Positions 17,152 to 26,376 of a stretch of 64,000 nucleotides of DNA are shown in pieces. Source of the stretch: Streptomyces liangshanensis (GTDB lineage: Bacteria > Actinomycetota > Actinomycetes > Streptomycetales > Streptomycetaceae); NCBI RefSeq assembly GCF_011694815.1, contig NZ_CP050177.1, positions 7,633,501-7,697,500 on the forward strand. The letters run 5' to 3'. How positions within the stretch are numbered: position 1 is the first letter of the stretch; each line of letters opens with the position of its first letter. A program made the position numbers and the translations under genes. Under the pieces are notes generated by a model. The model ran no database searches. It had not been told where the DNA came from and worked only from the letters and a program-made list of their open reading frames with translations.

Positions 17152-17871
17152 GTGACGAACCCTTCCTTCCAGCGTGCGCGCTCCGCCGAGAACAAGCGCC
17201 AGAGGGCGAGCGCGCTCATGGAGGCCGCCCGCTCCCTGGCGCTGGAGAGCGGCGTCGCGTCGGTGACGCTGACGGCGGTCGCCGACCGCGCCGGCGTCCA
17301 CCACTCAGCCGTGCGCCGCTACTTCAGCTCCCACAAGGACGTCCTTCTCCAGCTTGCCGCCGAGGGGTGGGTGGCCTGGTCGGACGCCGTACGCGAAGGA
17401 CTCGACGCCCTGGCGCCCGCCACGCCCGTCACGCCCGCCGCCGTGGCCGGGATCCTGGCCCGCGCGCTGGACGCGGATCCGCTCTTCTGCGACCTGCTGG
17501 CCAACGTCCCGCTGCACCTCGAACACGACGTCCACGTCGAGCGGGTCACCGCCTTCAAGCACGTCAGCCGCGCCGCCGTCGTCTCCCTGGCCGACGCGAT
17601 CGAGAACGCCCTGCCCGGGCTCGACGGCCGCGGCGCGCTCGACATCGTGACCGCCGCCAACGCCCTCGCCGCCACGCTCTGGCAGGTCGCGCACCCGCCC
17701 GAGGCCCTGGCGCGGGTCTACGCCGAGGACCCCGGCGTCTCGCCTTCCTGGGCCCTCGACTTCGTCCCCACGCTCACCCGCCTGCTCACCGCGACCGTGG
17801 TGGGACTGCTGGTCCAGGCGACGGTGACCGGCACCTCCGGCGGCGATGCCATCGCAGGCCCTTCTCGATAA
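17152..17871 (+). CDS. TetR family regulator of the adjacent SDR gene
   Basis: A 239-residue TetR protein: KRQRASALMEAARSLALE, ASVTLTAVADRAGVHHSAVRR form the N-terminal HTH; the long C-terminal ligand domain carries VTAFKHVSRAAVVSL. GTG 17152 has only a weak GGA upstream. Three matching palindromes surround the gene and the promoter of the next gene (17120-17142, 17868-17890, 17918-17940), so it very likely represses itself and the SDR gene. The inducer may be the SDR substrate. Confidence 0.85.
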   Translation: MTNPSFQRARSAENKRQRASALMEAARSLALESGVASVTLTAVADRAGVHHSAVRRYFSSHKDVLLQLAAEGWVAWSDAVREGLDALAPATPVTPAAVAGILARALDADPLFCDLLANVPLHLEHDVHVERVTAFKHVSRAAVVSLADAIENALPGLDGRGALDIVTAANALAATLWQVAHPPEALARVYAEDPGVSPSWALDFVPTLTRLLTATVVGLLVQATVTGTSGGDAIAGPSR

Positions 17872-17890
17872 CGCACGGGCTGCGCGTTGA
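17868..17890. promoter_or_regulatory. Candidate TetR operator overlapping the -35 box
   Basis: Left half TAACGCAC and right half TGCGCGTT match the consensus of the 17918-17940 site at about 16 of 20 positions. It covers the stop codon of the TetR gene and the first bases of the -35 box of the SDR promoter. Confidence 0.5.
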
Positions 17891-17915
17891 CTGTCGGGAG
17901 GGGTGGGCGTAGGCT
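17887..17915 (+). promoter_or_regulatory. Promoter of the SDR gene
   Basis: TTGACT at 17887-17892 and TAGGCT at 17910-17915 are separated by exactly 17 bases, a good vegetative sigma promoter. It is flanked on both sides by TetR operator candidates. Confidence 0.7.
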
Positions 17916-17917
17916 CT

Positions 17918-17940
17918 TTAACACACAAGCTGTGCGTTAA
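17918..17940. promoter_or_regulatory. TetR operator, near-perfect 23-bp palindrome
   Basis: Half-sites TTAACACACA and TGTGCGTTAA are separated by three bases and differ from perfect symmetry at one pair. The site starts two bases after the -10 box, over the expected transcription start of the SDR gene. Confidence 0.75.
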
Positions 17941-18007
17941 GTCCGAGTCGGCCGCGCGCAGCCCGTACGGGTTCCACCCGTCCCCACGACCCGACAGGAG
18001 CCGTCCG

Positions 18008-18826
18008 ATGACGTCCAAGACCTGGTTCATCACGGGAACCTCGACCGGATTCGGCCGCGCGCTCACCGAAGCGCTGCTCGCGCGTGGCGACCGCGTCGCC
18101 GCCACCCTGCGGCACCCCTCCGCCCTCGACGACCTTGCAGCCGCGTACGGCGACCGCCTCTGGCGCGCCGCACTCGACGTGAGCGAGCCCGCGCGGGTAC
18201 GCGACGTCGTCGACGCCGCCTTCGCCGCGCTCGGCCGTATCGACGTGATCGTCTCCAACGCGGGGTACTCGCTGGTCGGCGCCGCCGAGGAACCCACCGA
18301 CGAACAGGTCGAACGCCAACTCGACACCAACGTGCTCGGCTCGATGACCCTCGCCCGCGCGGCACTTCCCCACCTTCGCGCCCAGGGCGGCGGTCACCTG
18401 ATGCAGTTCTCCAGCATCGGAGGACAAGCCGCGTTCCCGTTCGTCAGCGTCTACAACGCCACGAAGTGGGCGATGGAGGGCTTCTACGAGGCCCTTGCCC
18501 AGGAGGTCGCCGGGCTCGGCATCGCCACCACGCTGATCGAGCCGGGCGGGTTCCGTACGGACGCGAACACCCGCAGCGTCGACGCCGCGCCCGCCCTGCC
18601 GGCCTACGCCGAACTGCGCGCGCGGACGCTGGCCGGCTTCTCCGCGCCCATCGGCGACCCGGCCCGCCTGGCCACCGCCGTCATCGCCGCCGCCGACGCG
18701 CCCCGCCCTCCCCGCAGGCTGCTGCTCGGGACCGACGCCTACGACGCCGTACACGCGTCCCTCAGCGCCCGGCTCCGGGAAGTGGAAGCGCAGAAGGACA
18801 CCGTGTCCGTGACGGACCACGCCTGA
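18008..18826 (+). CDS. SDR family oxidoreductase
   Basis: A 272-residue classical short-chain dehydrogenase/reductase. The cofactor motif is ITGTSTGFGRAL, then VSNAG, the catalytic Ser in FSSIGGQ and Tyr-x3-Lys in YNATKWA. ATG 18008 has AGGAG seven bases upstream. It has its own promoter with a TetR operator on the start site, so it should be induced by the ligand of the upstream TetR protein. The substrate is unknown; SDRs of this length often act on ketones or small alcohols. Confidence 0.88.
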   Translation: MTSKTWFITGTSTGFGRALTEALLARGDRVAATLRHPSALDDLAAAYGDRLWRAALDVSEPARVRDVVDAAFAALGRIDVIVSNAGYSLVGAAEEPTDEQVERQLDTNVLGSMTLARAALPHLRAQGGGHLMQFSSIGGQAAFPFVSVYNATKWAMEGFYEALAQEVAGLGIATTLIEPGGFRTDANTRSVDAAPALPAYAELRARTLAGFSAPIGDPARLATAVIAAADAPRPPRRLLLGTDAYDAVHASLSARLREVEAQKDTVSVTDHA

Positions 18827-18917
18827 CGGAGAAGCCGCACGCCGACAAGCGAAACGCACGATCGCCCCGCCCCACTGCTCAGACGCCGCCCCGCCCCGCG
18901 GCGGCCGACGCGCCCCG

Positions 18918-19979
18918 CTACTCGGACCCCGCCCCGCCGCCCCCGGAAGGCTCCGCGCCGACAGCGCCGACAGCCGCCGTGCTGTTCCTGACCACCAGCT
19001 TCGTCCCCAACTCGATCCGCGCGTCGGTCTGATCGGTGGTGTCGCGCAGCCGCAGCAGCATGCGCGCCGCCTCCTCCGCCATCTCGACCAGGGGCTGGTG
19101 GACGGTCGTCAGCGCGGGGCTGGACCACTGCGCGGGCGGGATGTCGTCGTACCCCACGACGGACAGGTCCTCCGGGACCTGGAGGCCGAGGACCCGGGCC
19201 GCTTCCAGCACCCCCAGGGCCTGTAGGTCGCTGCCGGCGAAGATCGCGGTCGGGCGGTCGGGACGGTCCAGCAGGTCCAGGGCGTGGGCGTGGCCGGACC
19301 CCACATGGAAGTCGCCGAACCGGACGAGCGCGGGATCCGCCTCCAGCCCCGCCATCCCGAGGGCCGAGCGGAAGCCGTCGAGGCGCGCGAGCGAGCAGAT
19401 CATGTCCTCGGGCCCGGTGATGACGGCGATCCGGCGATGCCCCAGCTCGATGAGGTGGCGGGTCGCGGCCAGCCCGCCCGCCCAGTTCGCCGAGCCCACC
19501 GACGGTACGTCGGGCTCGGGGTCGCCCGCCGGGTCGATGATGACGAACGGGATCGCGCGGGACCACAGCTTCTTCTTCAGCTCGTCGGGGAGCGTGGAGA
19601 AGACCAGCACCACCCCGAGGGGCCGGCGGCGCAGCACCCCCTCGACCCAGTCGGCGCCGGGGGAGTGCCGGGTGCCGGTCTCCGTGAGCACGACGCTCAT
19701 CCCCGTGGCCTTCGCGACGTTCTGCACCCCCCTGATCAGCTCCATGGACCAGGCGCTGTCCAGCTCGTGGAAGACGATCTCCAGCAGGGGCGCCTCCGGC
19801 GGCGTGGGGGACGAGCGCCGGTAGCCGTGTTCGTCGAGCAGCCCCTCGATCCTCACCCGTGTCGGAGCCGCGACGTCCGCGCGTCCGTTGAGGACCTTCG
19901 AAACTGTCGAGAGCGAAACTCCGGCTTGCGAAGCCACCTGGGCGAGGGTCACTCGGCCTGCACTCCTGTCTTCACGCAT
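18918..19979 (-). CDS. LacI family regulator of the sugar importer operon
   Basis: A 353-residue LacI protein. [23 protein letters not shown] is split between the HTH and hinge helix at the N-terminus; the periplasmic-binding-like core carries [37 protein letters not shown] and [20 protein letters not shown]. It diverges from the ABC importer and GH3 genes, the layout of bxlR next to bxlEFG-bxlA in Streptomyces, so it should repress them until the sugar arrives. The C-terminal tail is Gly/Ala-rich. Confidence 0.88.
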   Translation of the reverse strand: MREDRSAGRVTLAQVASQAGVSLSTVSKVLNGRADVAAPTRVRIEGLLDEHGYRRSSPTPPEAPLLEIVFHELDSAWSMELIRGVQNVAKATGMSVVLTETGTRHSPGADWVEGVLRRRPLGVVLVFSTLPDELKKKLWSRAIPFVIIDPAGDPEPDVPSVGSANWAGGLAATRHLIELGHRRIAVITGPEDMICSLARLDGFRSALGMAGLEADPALVRFGDFHVGSGHAHALDLLDRPDRPTAIFAGSDLQALGVLEAARVLGLQVPEDLSVVGYDDIPPAQWSSPALTTVHQPLVEMAEEAARMLLRLRDTTDQTDARIELGTKLVVRNSTAAVGAVGAEPSGGGGAGSE

Positions 19980-20037
19980 GGCCGAATGATAGGGCACCGC
20001 CGCTCGGTAACGGTTTGGTTGCGCGCGGGCCGGGCTG

Positions 20038-20107
20038 TTGACCGCTCCCGGTACACGTTCTACGGTCGCCCGCCAAGAGACTTTCGGCAATGCGGCCGAT
20101 ACTTTCG
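20038..20107 (+). promoter_or_regulatory. Promoter and candidate operator of the importer operon
   Basis: TTGACC at 20038-20043 and TACGGT at 20061-20066 are 17 bases apart. Just downstream ACTTTCG occurs at 20080-20086 and again at 20101-20107, a direct repeat with 21-bp period, two turns of the helix, placed to block a LacI-controlled start. The operator role is inference. Confidence 0.5.
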
Positions 20108-20119
20108 AGAGGTCATTCG

Positions 20120-21418
20120 ATGAAGATACGCATGCGACTCGCCCGGTGTGTGGCGGGCGGCGCGGCCCTGGCGATGGGGCTGTCCCTGACGGCCTGCGGG
20201 GACGGCGGCGGCGCCGGCGGGGCCCAGGAGTTCCACGTACTCGTCTACGGAGACGCGGCGAACAAGGTCGAGAAGGAGATCGTCGCGACCTTCAACAAGA
20301 CCTCCGACGTCAAGGCCGTCCTCGACACCGTGCCCGGCGCCGACTACCAGCAGAAGCTCCAGACCGTCATCAACACCCCGCAGGCCCCCGACGTCTTCTT
20401 CAACTGGGGCGGGGGCAGCATCCAGCCCTTCGTCAAGGCAGGGCTGCTGCTGCCGCTCGACGACATGATCAAGAAGGAGCCGGGCCTCAAGGCGAACTTC
20501 CTGCCCTCGGTCTTCAACACGGCGGTCGTCGACGGCAAGGCGTACGGCGTGCCGATGCGCGGCACCCAGCCCGTCCTGCTCTTCAACAACCGCGCGGTCC
20601 TCGCCGACGCGGGCGTACAACCGCCCAAGACCTGGGACGAACTGCTCACGGCGGTGGACAAGCTCAAGGCGAAGAAGGTCACCCCGATCGCGCTCGGCGG
20701 CGGCGACCAGTGGCCCACGCTCATGTGGTTCGAGTACCTGTACGACCGTGTCGCGGGCCCCGGACTCTTCGAGAAGGCCCTCGCGGGCGACAAGGAGGCG
20801 TGGGACAGCCCCGACAGCAGGAAGGCGCTGAGCATGCTCAAGGAGCTGATCGACGCCAAGGCCTTCGGGACCAACTACGACTCGGTGAAGTTCACCGACG
20901 GCGGTTCCGCCGCCCTCCTGGCGAGCGGCAAGGCCGGGTTCGAGCTGATGGGCTCGTGGGAGTACTCGACCCAGCAGGACGCCAGCCCCGACTTCGCGAA
21001 GAAGGACCTCGGGTACGACGCCTTCCCGGCCGTCGCGGGCGGCAAGGGCGACGCCGCCGGCATCGTCGGCAACACCAACAACTTCTACTCCGTGACGAAG
21101 AAGACCAAGCACGCCGACGCCATCGCCAAGTTCCTGGAACTGATGTACTCCGACGCGTTCGTGAAGTCGCAGCTCGCCATCGGGAACCTCCCCACCACCA
21201 CCAACACCGAGAAGCACCTCGCCGGCGCCGCCAACCCCGACTACCTCAAGTACCAGCTCGACCTGGTCGGCAAGGCCCCGTCGTTCCAGCTCTCCTGGGA
21301 CCAGGCGTACGCCCCCGAGAACATGACCCCCATCCACCAGGCCGTCCAGCAGTTCTTCAACGGCAGCCTCGACGCCGACGGCTTCATCAAGGCCATGCAG
21401 GCCCTGACCACCGCGTAG
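20120..21418 (+). CDS. ABC importer sugar-binding lipoprotein (bxlE-like)
   Basis: A 432-residue solute-binding protein. The lipobox LSLTAC near residue 27 marks it as a lipoprotein held on the outer face of the membrane. The body is an extracellular solute-binding protein family 1: VLVYGDAANKVEKEIVATFN, NTPQAPDVFFNWGG, YGVPMRGTQPVLLFNN. The following two permeases and GH3 enzyme make xylo- or cello-oligosaccharide the likely ligand; the nearest known system is xylobiose uptake BxlE. ATG 20120 has GAGAGG upstream. No ATPase gene is in the operon, so a shared MsiK-type ATPase is expected, as in other Streptomyces sugar importers. Confidence 0.88.
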   Translation: MKIRMRLARCVAGGAALAMGLSLTACGDGGGAGGAQEFHVLVYGDAANKVEKEIVATFNKTSDVKAVLDTVPGADYQQKLQTVINTPQAPDVFFNWGGGSIQPFVKAGLLLPLDDMIKKEPGLKANFLPSVFNTAVVDGKAYGVPMRGTQPVLLFNNRAVLADAGVQPPKTWDELLTAVDKLKAKKVTPIALGGGDQWPTLMWFEYLYDRVAGPGLFEKALAGDKEAWDSPDSRKALSMLKELIDAKAFGTNYDSVKFTDGGSAALLASGKAGFELMGSWEYSTQQDASPDFAKKDLGYDAFPAVAGGKGDAAGIVGNTNNFYSVTKKTKHADAIAKFLELMYSDAFVKSQLAIGNLPTTTNTEKHLAGAANPDYLKYQLDLVGKAPSFQLSWDQAYAPENMTPIHQAVQQFFNGSLDADGFIKAMQALTTA

Positions 21419-21432
21419 GGGCTGACCTGATC

Positions 21433-22371
21433 ATGACTGCCACCGCCTCCCGGGCGCCACGCGCCCGGCCCCGGCCCGGACGGGGGGTGTCCCCGCCCGG
21501 GGTCGCCCGCCCCGGCATCGGCTGGGCCGTGCCCGCCACCCTGTTCTTCGTCCTGTTCGCCCTCGTACCGCTCGTGCTCGTCGCGGTGCTCTCCTTCACC
21601 ACCTGGAGCGGTCTGGGCTCACCGCGGTTCGCGGGACTCGGCAACTGGACCAAGCTGTTCCACGACCCGGTCATGATCAAGAGTCTCTGGCTCAGCCTCC
21701 TGCTCACCGCGCTGGGCGTGGCGGTCCAGACACCCCTGAGCCTCCTCCTCGGTGTCTGGGCGGCCGGCCCCCAGCGCAACCGCGCCGTCCTGTCCGCCGT
21801 CTTCTTCGTCCCGCTCCTGCTCTCCGCCACCGCCGTCTCCGTCCTGTGGCGCGCCCTGCTCGACCCCAACTTCGGCGTCCCCGCCCAGGCCCGCTGGCTC
21901 TTCGGCGACGGCAACCTCCTGGGCTCACGGACCGGCGCGATCGGCGTCCTCGTCCTCGTCAGCACCTGGCAGTTCACCCCGCTCCACGCACTGATCTACC
22001 AAGGGGCCGCGCGAGCCGTACCGACCGTCCTCTACCAGGCAGCCGCCATCGACGGGGCGGGAACGGTACGGCAGTTCTTCCACGTCACCCTGCCGCAACT
22101 GCGCAACGCCATCATCACGTCGGTGATCCTCATGGTCGTCGGCGGGCTCACCACCTTCGACACCGTACTGATCCTCACCCAGGGCGGACCGGGCACCGAC
22201 ACCACCATCACGGCCTTCTACATGTACCAAAAGGCCTTCAAGGGCTTCGACTTCGGAGCGGGAGCCGCGATCGCGCTGCTGCTCGTCCTCGTCGCGACCC
22301 TCGTCTCGCTCGTCGTGGTCCGGGTCTCCGGCTACGACAAGATGGCCGGCACCAAGGACGGACTCTCATGA
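21433..22371 (+). CDS. ABC sugar permease, MalF type (bxlF-like)
   Basis: A 312-residue membrane protein with six helices. The EAA loop reads LYQAAAIDGAGTVRQFFHVTLPQL, split by the conserved Gly, and contacts the ATPase. It belongs to the binding-protein-dependent transport family of sugar permeases and pairs with the next gene. Its stop overlaps the next start (ATGA), so the two are coupled. Confidence 0.88.
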   Translation: MTATASRAPRARPRPGRGVSPPGVARPGIGWAVPATLFFVLFALVPLVLVAVLSFTTWSGLGSPRFAGLGNWTKLFHDPVMIKSLWLSLLLTALGVAVQTPLSLLLGVWAAGPQRNRAVLSAVFFVPLLLSATAVSVLWRALLDPNFGVPAQARWLFGDGNLLGSRTGAIGVLVLVSTWQFTPLHALIYQGAARAVPTVLYQAAAIDGAGTVRQFFHVTLPQLRNAIITSVILMVVGGLTTFDTVLILTQGGPGTDTTITAFYMYQKAFKGFDFGAGAAIALLLVLVATLVSLVVVRVSGYDKMAGTKDGLS

Positions 22372-23186
22372 GGCGCACCCCCAACTACCTCGCGGGCGCG
22401 GGCGTGTTCGTCTGGCTCTGTCTGGTCGGACTGCCGCTGTACGTGCTCCTCGGCGCCACCGTGCAGTCCCGCGCCGAGTACACCGCGGGCGGCCCACTGT
22501 CCTTCCCCCGAACCTTCAGCCTCTCCAACTACACCGAGGACTTCTCCAACGGCTTCGGCCGCTACTTCCTCAACACCGTCATCGTGACCACCAGTGTCGT
22601 GGTCATCGTCCTCCTCCTCGTCCCCCCGCTCGCCTTCTCGATCGTCCGCCACCGCGGCCGGTCGGGACCCCGCGTCTTCCGCCTCTTCCTGCTCGGGCTC
22701 GCCATCCCCGCGCAGGCGGTGATCGTCCCGATGTTCTACGTCATCAGCAAAGCCGGCCTCTACGACAACCTCATCGGCGTCATCCTCCCGACGGCCGCGT
22801 TCTGCCTGCCCGTCTGCGCGCTCATCCTCACGGGCGCCATGCGCGACATCACCGACGAGCTCTTCGAGGCCATGGCCATCGACGGCGCCGACACCCGCCG
22901 GGTCTTCTTCCAGCTCGTCGTCCCCCTCTCCAAGGGCGGTATCTCGACCATCGTGGTCTTCTCCGCCCTCCAGGCCTGGAACGGCTTCCTCTTCCCCCTC
23001 GTCCTGACCCAGTCCGAGAACACCAAGGTCCTCACCCTCGGGCTGTACAACTTCCAGACCCAGTACGGCATCAACATCCCCGGCCTGCTGGCGGCCGTGG
23101 TCCTCTCCACCGTGCCGGTCCTGCTCGTCTACCTGTTCGCCCGCCGCGCCCTGGTCCAGGGGCTCATGGGCGTCGGAGGAAAGTGA
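22368..23186 (+). CDS. ABC sugar permease, MalG type (bxlG-like)
   Basis: A 272-residue permease with six membrane helices. The EAA loop is ELFEAMAIDGADTRRVFFQL, and the conserved segment IPAQAVIVPMFYVISKAGLYD precedes it. It forms a heterodimer with the upstream MalF-type protein. It overlaps both neighbours by four bases (ATGA before, GTGA after), so importer and hydrolase are made together. Confidence 0.88.
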   Translation: MRRTPNYLAGAGVFVWLCLVGLPLYVLLGATVQSRAEYTAGGPLSFPRTFSLSNYTEDFSNGFGRYFLNTVIVTTSVVVIVLLLVPPLAFSIVRHRGRSGPRVFRLFLLGLAIPAQAVIVPMFYVISKAGLYDNLIGVILPTAAFCLPVCALILTGAMRDITDELFEAMAIDGADTRRVFFQLVVPLSKGGISTIVVFSALQAWNGFLFPLVLTQSENTKVLTLGLYNFQTQYGINIPGLLAAVVLSTVPVLLVYLFARRALVQGLMGVGGK

Positions 23187-25618
23187 ACCCCAACGTGACC
23201 GCCGACACCCGCCCCGACAGCATCCGTCCCGACAACACCCGCCCCCACAGCGCCCATCCCGCCCCTCGCGTCCGGCACGGCGCGTCCGGCGCGCCGACCG
23301 TGGACGAGCTGATCGCCGCCATGACGCTGGAGGAGAAACTCGCCCAGCTCTACGGCCTGTGGGCCGGCGCCTCCCACGACGGCGCCGAAGTGGCCCCCCA
23401 CCAGCACGACATGGACGAACCGCCGACGCTGGACGAGCTACTGCCGCACGGACTGGGCCAGTTGACCCGGCCCTTCGGCACCGTCCCGGTCGACCCCGCC
23501 CTCGGGGCCCTCTCGCTCATGCGCACCCAGGAACGCATCGTCGCCGCGAACCGCTTCGGCATCCCCGCCATGGCCCACGACGAGTGCCTCGCCGGGTTCG
23601 CCGCCTGGGGCGCCACCACCTACCCGGTCCCGCTGTCCTGGGGAGCCGCCTTCGACCCCGCCCTGGTCGAGGAGATGGCCCGCGCCATCGGCCACGACAT
23701 GCGGTCGGTGGGCGTGCACCAAGGCCTCGCCCCCGTCCTGGACGTCGTACGGGACGCCCGCTGGGGCCGGGTCGAGGAGACCATCGGCGAGGACCCCTAC
23801 CTCGTCGGCACCACCGCCGTCGCCTACATCAAGGGACTTGAGTCCGCCGGGATCGTGGCTACCCTCAAACACTTCGTGGGGTACTCGGCCTCGCGCGGCG
23901 GGCGCAACCTGGCACCCGTCGGCATGGGGCCCAGGGAGCGCGCCGACGTCATGCTCCCGCCCTTCGAGATGGCGGTGCGCGAAAGCGGCGTACGGTCCGT
24001 CATGCACGCGTACACCGACACCGACGGCGTGCCGTGCGCGGCCGACGCGGACCTCCTCACCGGACTCCTCCGCGACACCTGGGGCTTCACCGGAACGGTC
24101 GTGGCCGACTACTTCGGCATCGCCTTCCTCGCGTCCCTGCACGGGGTCGCAGCCGACGCGGGCGAGGCCGCCGCGGCCGCGCTGACCGCCGGGGTCGACG
24201 TCGAACTGCCCACCGTGAAGACGTTCGGCGCACCCCTGCGCGACCTGGTGTCGTCCGGGCAGGTGCCGGAGGCCGTGGTCGACCGGGCGGTACGCCGCGT
24301 CCTGACGCAGAAGGAGGCGCTGGGCCTCCTCGACCCGGACTGGAGCCCGGTCCCGTCGGCCCTCGCCCACGTCGATCCGCGCGTCCCGGGCGCCACGGAC
24401 CGGCTGCGCGGCACCGTCAGCCTCGACCGCCCCGAGCACCGCGACATCTCCCGCCGGCTGGCGGAGCGGTCCGTCATCCTGCTCAGCAACCAGGGAGCCC
24501 TGCCCCTCGGGCGCCCCCGAAGGATCGCCCTCGTCGGCCCGCAGGCCGACACGCCGACGGCCGTACTGGGCTGCTACTCCTTCCCCGTGCACGTCGGGTC
24601 CCAGCATCCCGGCACCCCCGTGGGCATCGAACTGCCCACCCTCCGGGAGGCGTTGGCCGCCGAGTTCCCCGACAGCGAGGTCGTCACCGTCGCCGGGTCG
24701 GACATCGACACCCCGGACACCAGCGGCTTCGCCCGGGCCGTGGCGGCGGCCAGCGAGGCGGACGTGGTCGTCGTCGCGCTCGGGGACCGGGCCGGGCTGT
24801 TCGGCCGCGGCACCAGCGGCGAGGGCTGCGACGCGGAGAGCCTGGCCCTGCCCGGCGTACAGCACCACCTCCTCGACGCGCTCCTCGACACCGGGAAACC
24901 GGTGGTGGTGACCCTGCTTGCCGGCCGGCCCTACGCGCTGGGCCGCGCCACCCACGAGGCGGCCGCGATCGTCCAGGCGTTCTTCCCCGGCCAGGAAGGC
25001 GCCGGGGCGGTGGCGGGCGTGCTCGGCGGCCGGATCAACCCCTCCGGGCGGCTGCCGGTGAGCGTCCCCCGGCTGGCGGGCGCCCAGCCCTCCACGTACC
25101 TGGCCGCCCCCCTGGCCATGGCCGGTGACGTCTCCAGCATCGACCCCACCCCCGCCTTCGGATTCGGACACGGGCTCACCTACACCACGTTCGCCTGGTC
25201 GGACCTCGACACGGGCGGCGACGGGGACCGTACGCCCCCCGTGGCCACCGACGGCGAGGTCGCCCTCGCCTTCACCGTCCGCAACACCGGCGAGCGGGCG
25301 GGCGACGAAGTGGTCCAGCTGTACCTGCGGGACCCGGTGGCGTCCGTCGTCCAGCCGGTCCAGCGGCTGATCGGGTACGTACGGGTCGCGCTCGACCCGG
25401 GCCGGTCGGCGCGGATCGGCGTCACCGTGCCCGCGGACCTGGCGTCCTTCACCGGCAGGGACGGACGACGGGTCGTCGAACCGGGGCGGCTGGAGCTGCG
25501 GTTGGCGGCCTCCAGCACCGACGTCCGGTTCACGGCCGCGGTGACCCTCACCGGGCCGCCGAGACACGTGGACCACACCCGTGAACTGCACGCCCGATTC
25601 ACCGTCACGCGCACCTGA
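23183..25618 (+). CDS. Glycoside hydrolase family 3 (beta-xylosidase/beta-glucosidase, bxlA-like)
   Basis: An 811-residue cytoplasmic enzyme without signal peptide. Domain 1 (about 30-370) is the TIM barrel with KHFVGYSASRGGRN and the nucleophile Asp in VVADYFGI. Domain 2 (about 420-640) holds RGTSGEGCDAESLALPG, whose Glu is a good candidate for the acid/base, a motif typical of the beta-xylosidase/beta-glucosidase branch. A C-terminal fibronectin-III-like domain (about 690-790) follows FGFGHGLTYTTF. GTG 23183 overlaps the permease stop. It should cut imported disaccharides, xylobiose or cellobiose; which one is not decided by sequence alone. Confidence 0.88.
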   Translation: MNPNVTADTRPDSIRPDNTRPHSAHPAPRVRHGASGAPTVDELIAAMTLEEKLAQLYGLWAGASHDGAEVAPHQHDMDEPPTLDELLPHGLGQLTRPFGTVPVDPALGALSLMRTQERIVAANRFGIPAMAHDECLAGFAAWGATTYPVPLSWGAAFDPALVEEMARAIGHDMRSVGVHQGLAPVLDVVRDARWGRVEETIGEDPYLVGTTAVAYIKGLESAGIVATLKHFVGYSASRGGRNLAPVGMGPRERADVMLPPFEMAVRESGVRSVMHAYTDTDGVPCAADADLLTGLLRDTWGFTGTVVADYFGIAFLASLHGVAADAGEAAAAALTAGVDVELPTVKTFGAPLRDLVSSGQVPEAVVDRAVRRVLTQKEALGLLDPDWSPVPSALAHVDPRVPGATDRLRGTVSLDRPEHRDISRRLAERSVILLSNQGALPLGRPRRIALVGPQADTPTAVLGCYSFPVHVGSQHPGTPVGIELPTLREALAAEFPDSEVVTVAGSDIDTPDTSGFARAVAAASEADVVVVALGDRAGLFGRGTSGEGCDAESLALPGVQHHLLDALLDTGKPVVVTLLAGRPYALGRATHEAAAIVQAFFPGQEGAGAVAGVLGGRINPSGRLPVSVPRLAGAQPSTYLAAPLAMAGDVSSIDPTPAFGFGHGLTYTTFAWSDLDTGGDGDRTPPVATDGEVALAFTVRNTGERAGDEVVQLYLRDPVASVVQPVQRLIGYVRVALDPGRSARIGVTVPADLASFTGRDGRRVVEPGRLELRLAASSTDVRFTAAVTLTGPPRHVDHTRELHARFTVTRT

Positions 25619-25724
25619 GCGGGGGCGACGGAGGGGAGCGGCCTGGGGGACGAGGCCCATTGTCAGTGGTCACGTCTACGGTGGATTCCAGGAGATGTCC
25701 AGCGCGAGTGAGCAAGGGAGAGTC

Positions 25725-26285
25725 ATGACGACGCTTGAGGGCCGGCCGAACACCGCACTGCTTGTGGTCGACGTGCAGAAGGGCGTGGTCGGGGAGGCAC
25801 ACGAGCGCGAGACCGTCGTGGGCAACATCGCCGGCCTCGTCGAGAGGGCGCGGCGCGAACGGGTCCCGGTGGTCTGGGTCCAGCACTCCGACGAGGGGCT
25901 CGTGCACGGAAGCGACGACTGGCGGATCGCCCCCGAACTGGCGCCGGACGACGCCGAACCCCATGTCGAGAAGCGGCACGGCGACTCCTTCGAGGACACC
26001 ACCCTGGAGAGCGTCCTGGCGGACCTCGCGGTGGGTCGCCTGGTCGTGGTCGGCGCGGAGACCGACGCGTGCGTCCGCTCGACCATCCACGGCGCCTTCA
26101 CCCGGGGGTACGACGTGACCCTGGTGAGCGACGCGCACACGGCGGGGGACAAGTCCCAGTGGGGCGCGCCGCCGCCGGACCAGGTCATCGCGCACACGAA
26201 CCTGTACTGGAGCTTCCAGACGGCGCCGGGGCGCACGGCCGGGACGGTCGTCAGCAAGGACGTGGACTTCGCCACCGCCCCCTGA
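25725..26285 (+). CDS. Isochorismatase-like cysteine hydrolase
   Basis: A 186-residue hydrolase of the isochorismatase/nicotinamidase superfamily. The triad is Asp16 in LLVVDVQKG, a Lys in VEKRHGDSF and the nucleophile Cys in GAETDACVRSTIHGA. ATG 25725 has AAGGGAGA upstream. Such enzymes hydrolyse amides or related bonds; the substrate is not known. It is a single gene, convergent with the amidohydrolase across a strong hairpin. Confidence 0.88.
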   Translation: MTTLEGRPNTALLVVDVQKGVVGEAHERETVVGNIAGLVERARRERVPVVWVQHSDEGLVHGSDDWRIAPELAPDDAEPHVEKRHGDSFEDTTLESVLADLAVGRLVVVGAETDACVRSTIHGAFTRGYDVTLVSDAHTAGDKSQWGAPPPDQVIAHTNLYWSFQTAPGRTAGTVVSKDVDFATAP

Positions 26286-26296
26286 TCCGACGCGCT

Positions 26297-26327
26297 GCGC
26301 CGGCGTCCACGACCCGGACGCCGGCGC
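26297..26327. terminator. Bidirectional terminator hairpin
   Basis: Perfect 12-bp inverted repeat with a 7-base loop between the two convergent genes. Confidence 0.75.
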
Positions 26328-26376
26328 GGTCGCGGCGCACGTGACAGCGCCGCTCACGTTCCGGGGAGGGGATCGA

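Noticed and set aside
20038..21417. Alternative plus-strand frame through the binding-protein gene
   Set aside because: The reading is Arg/Gly-rich; the other frame gives a lipobox and a full solute-binding protein.
23438..25660. 740-codon minus-strand frame opposite the GH3 gene
   Set aside because: Composition is Gly/Arg/Asp/His-rich with no motif, while the plus strand has all GH3 catalytic motifs.
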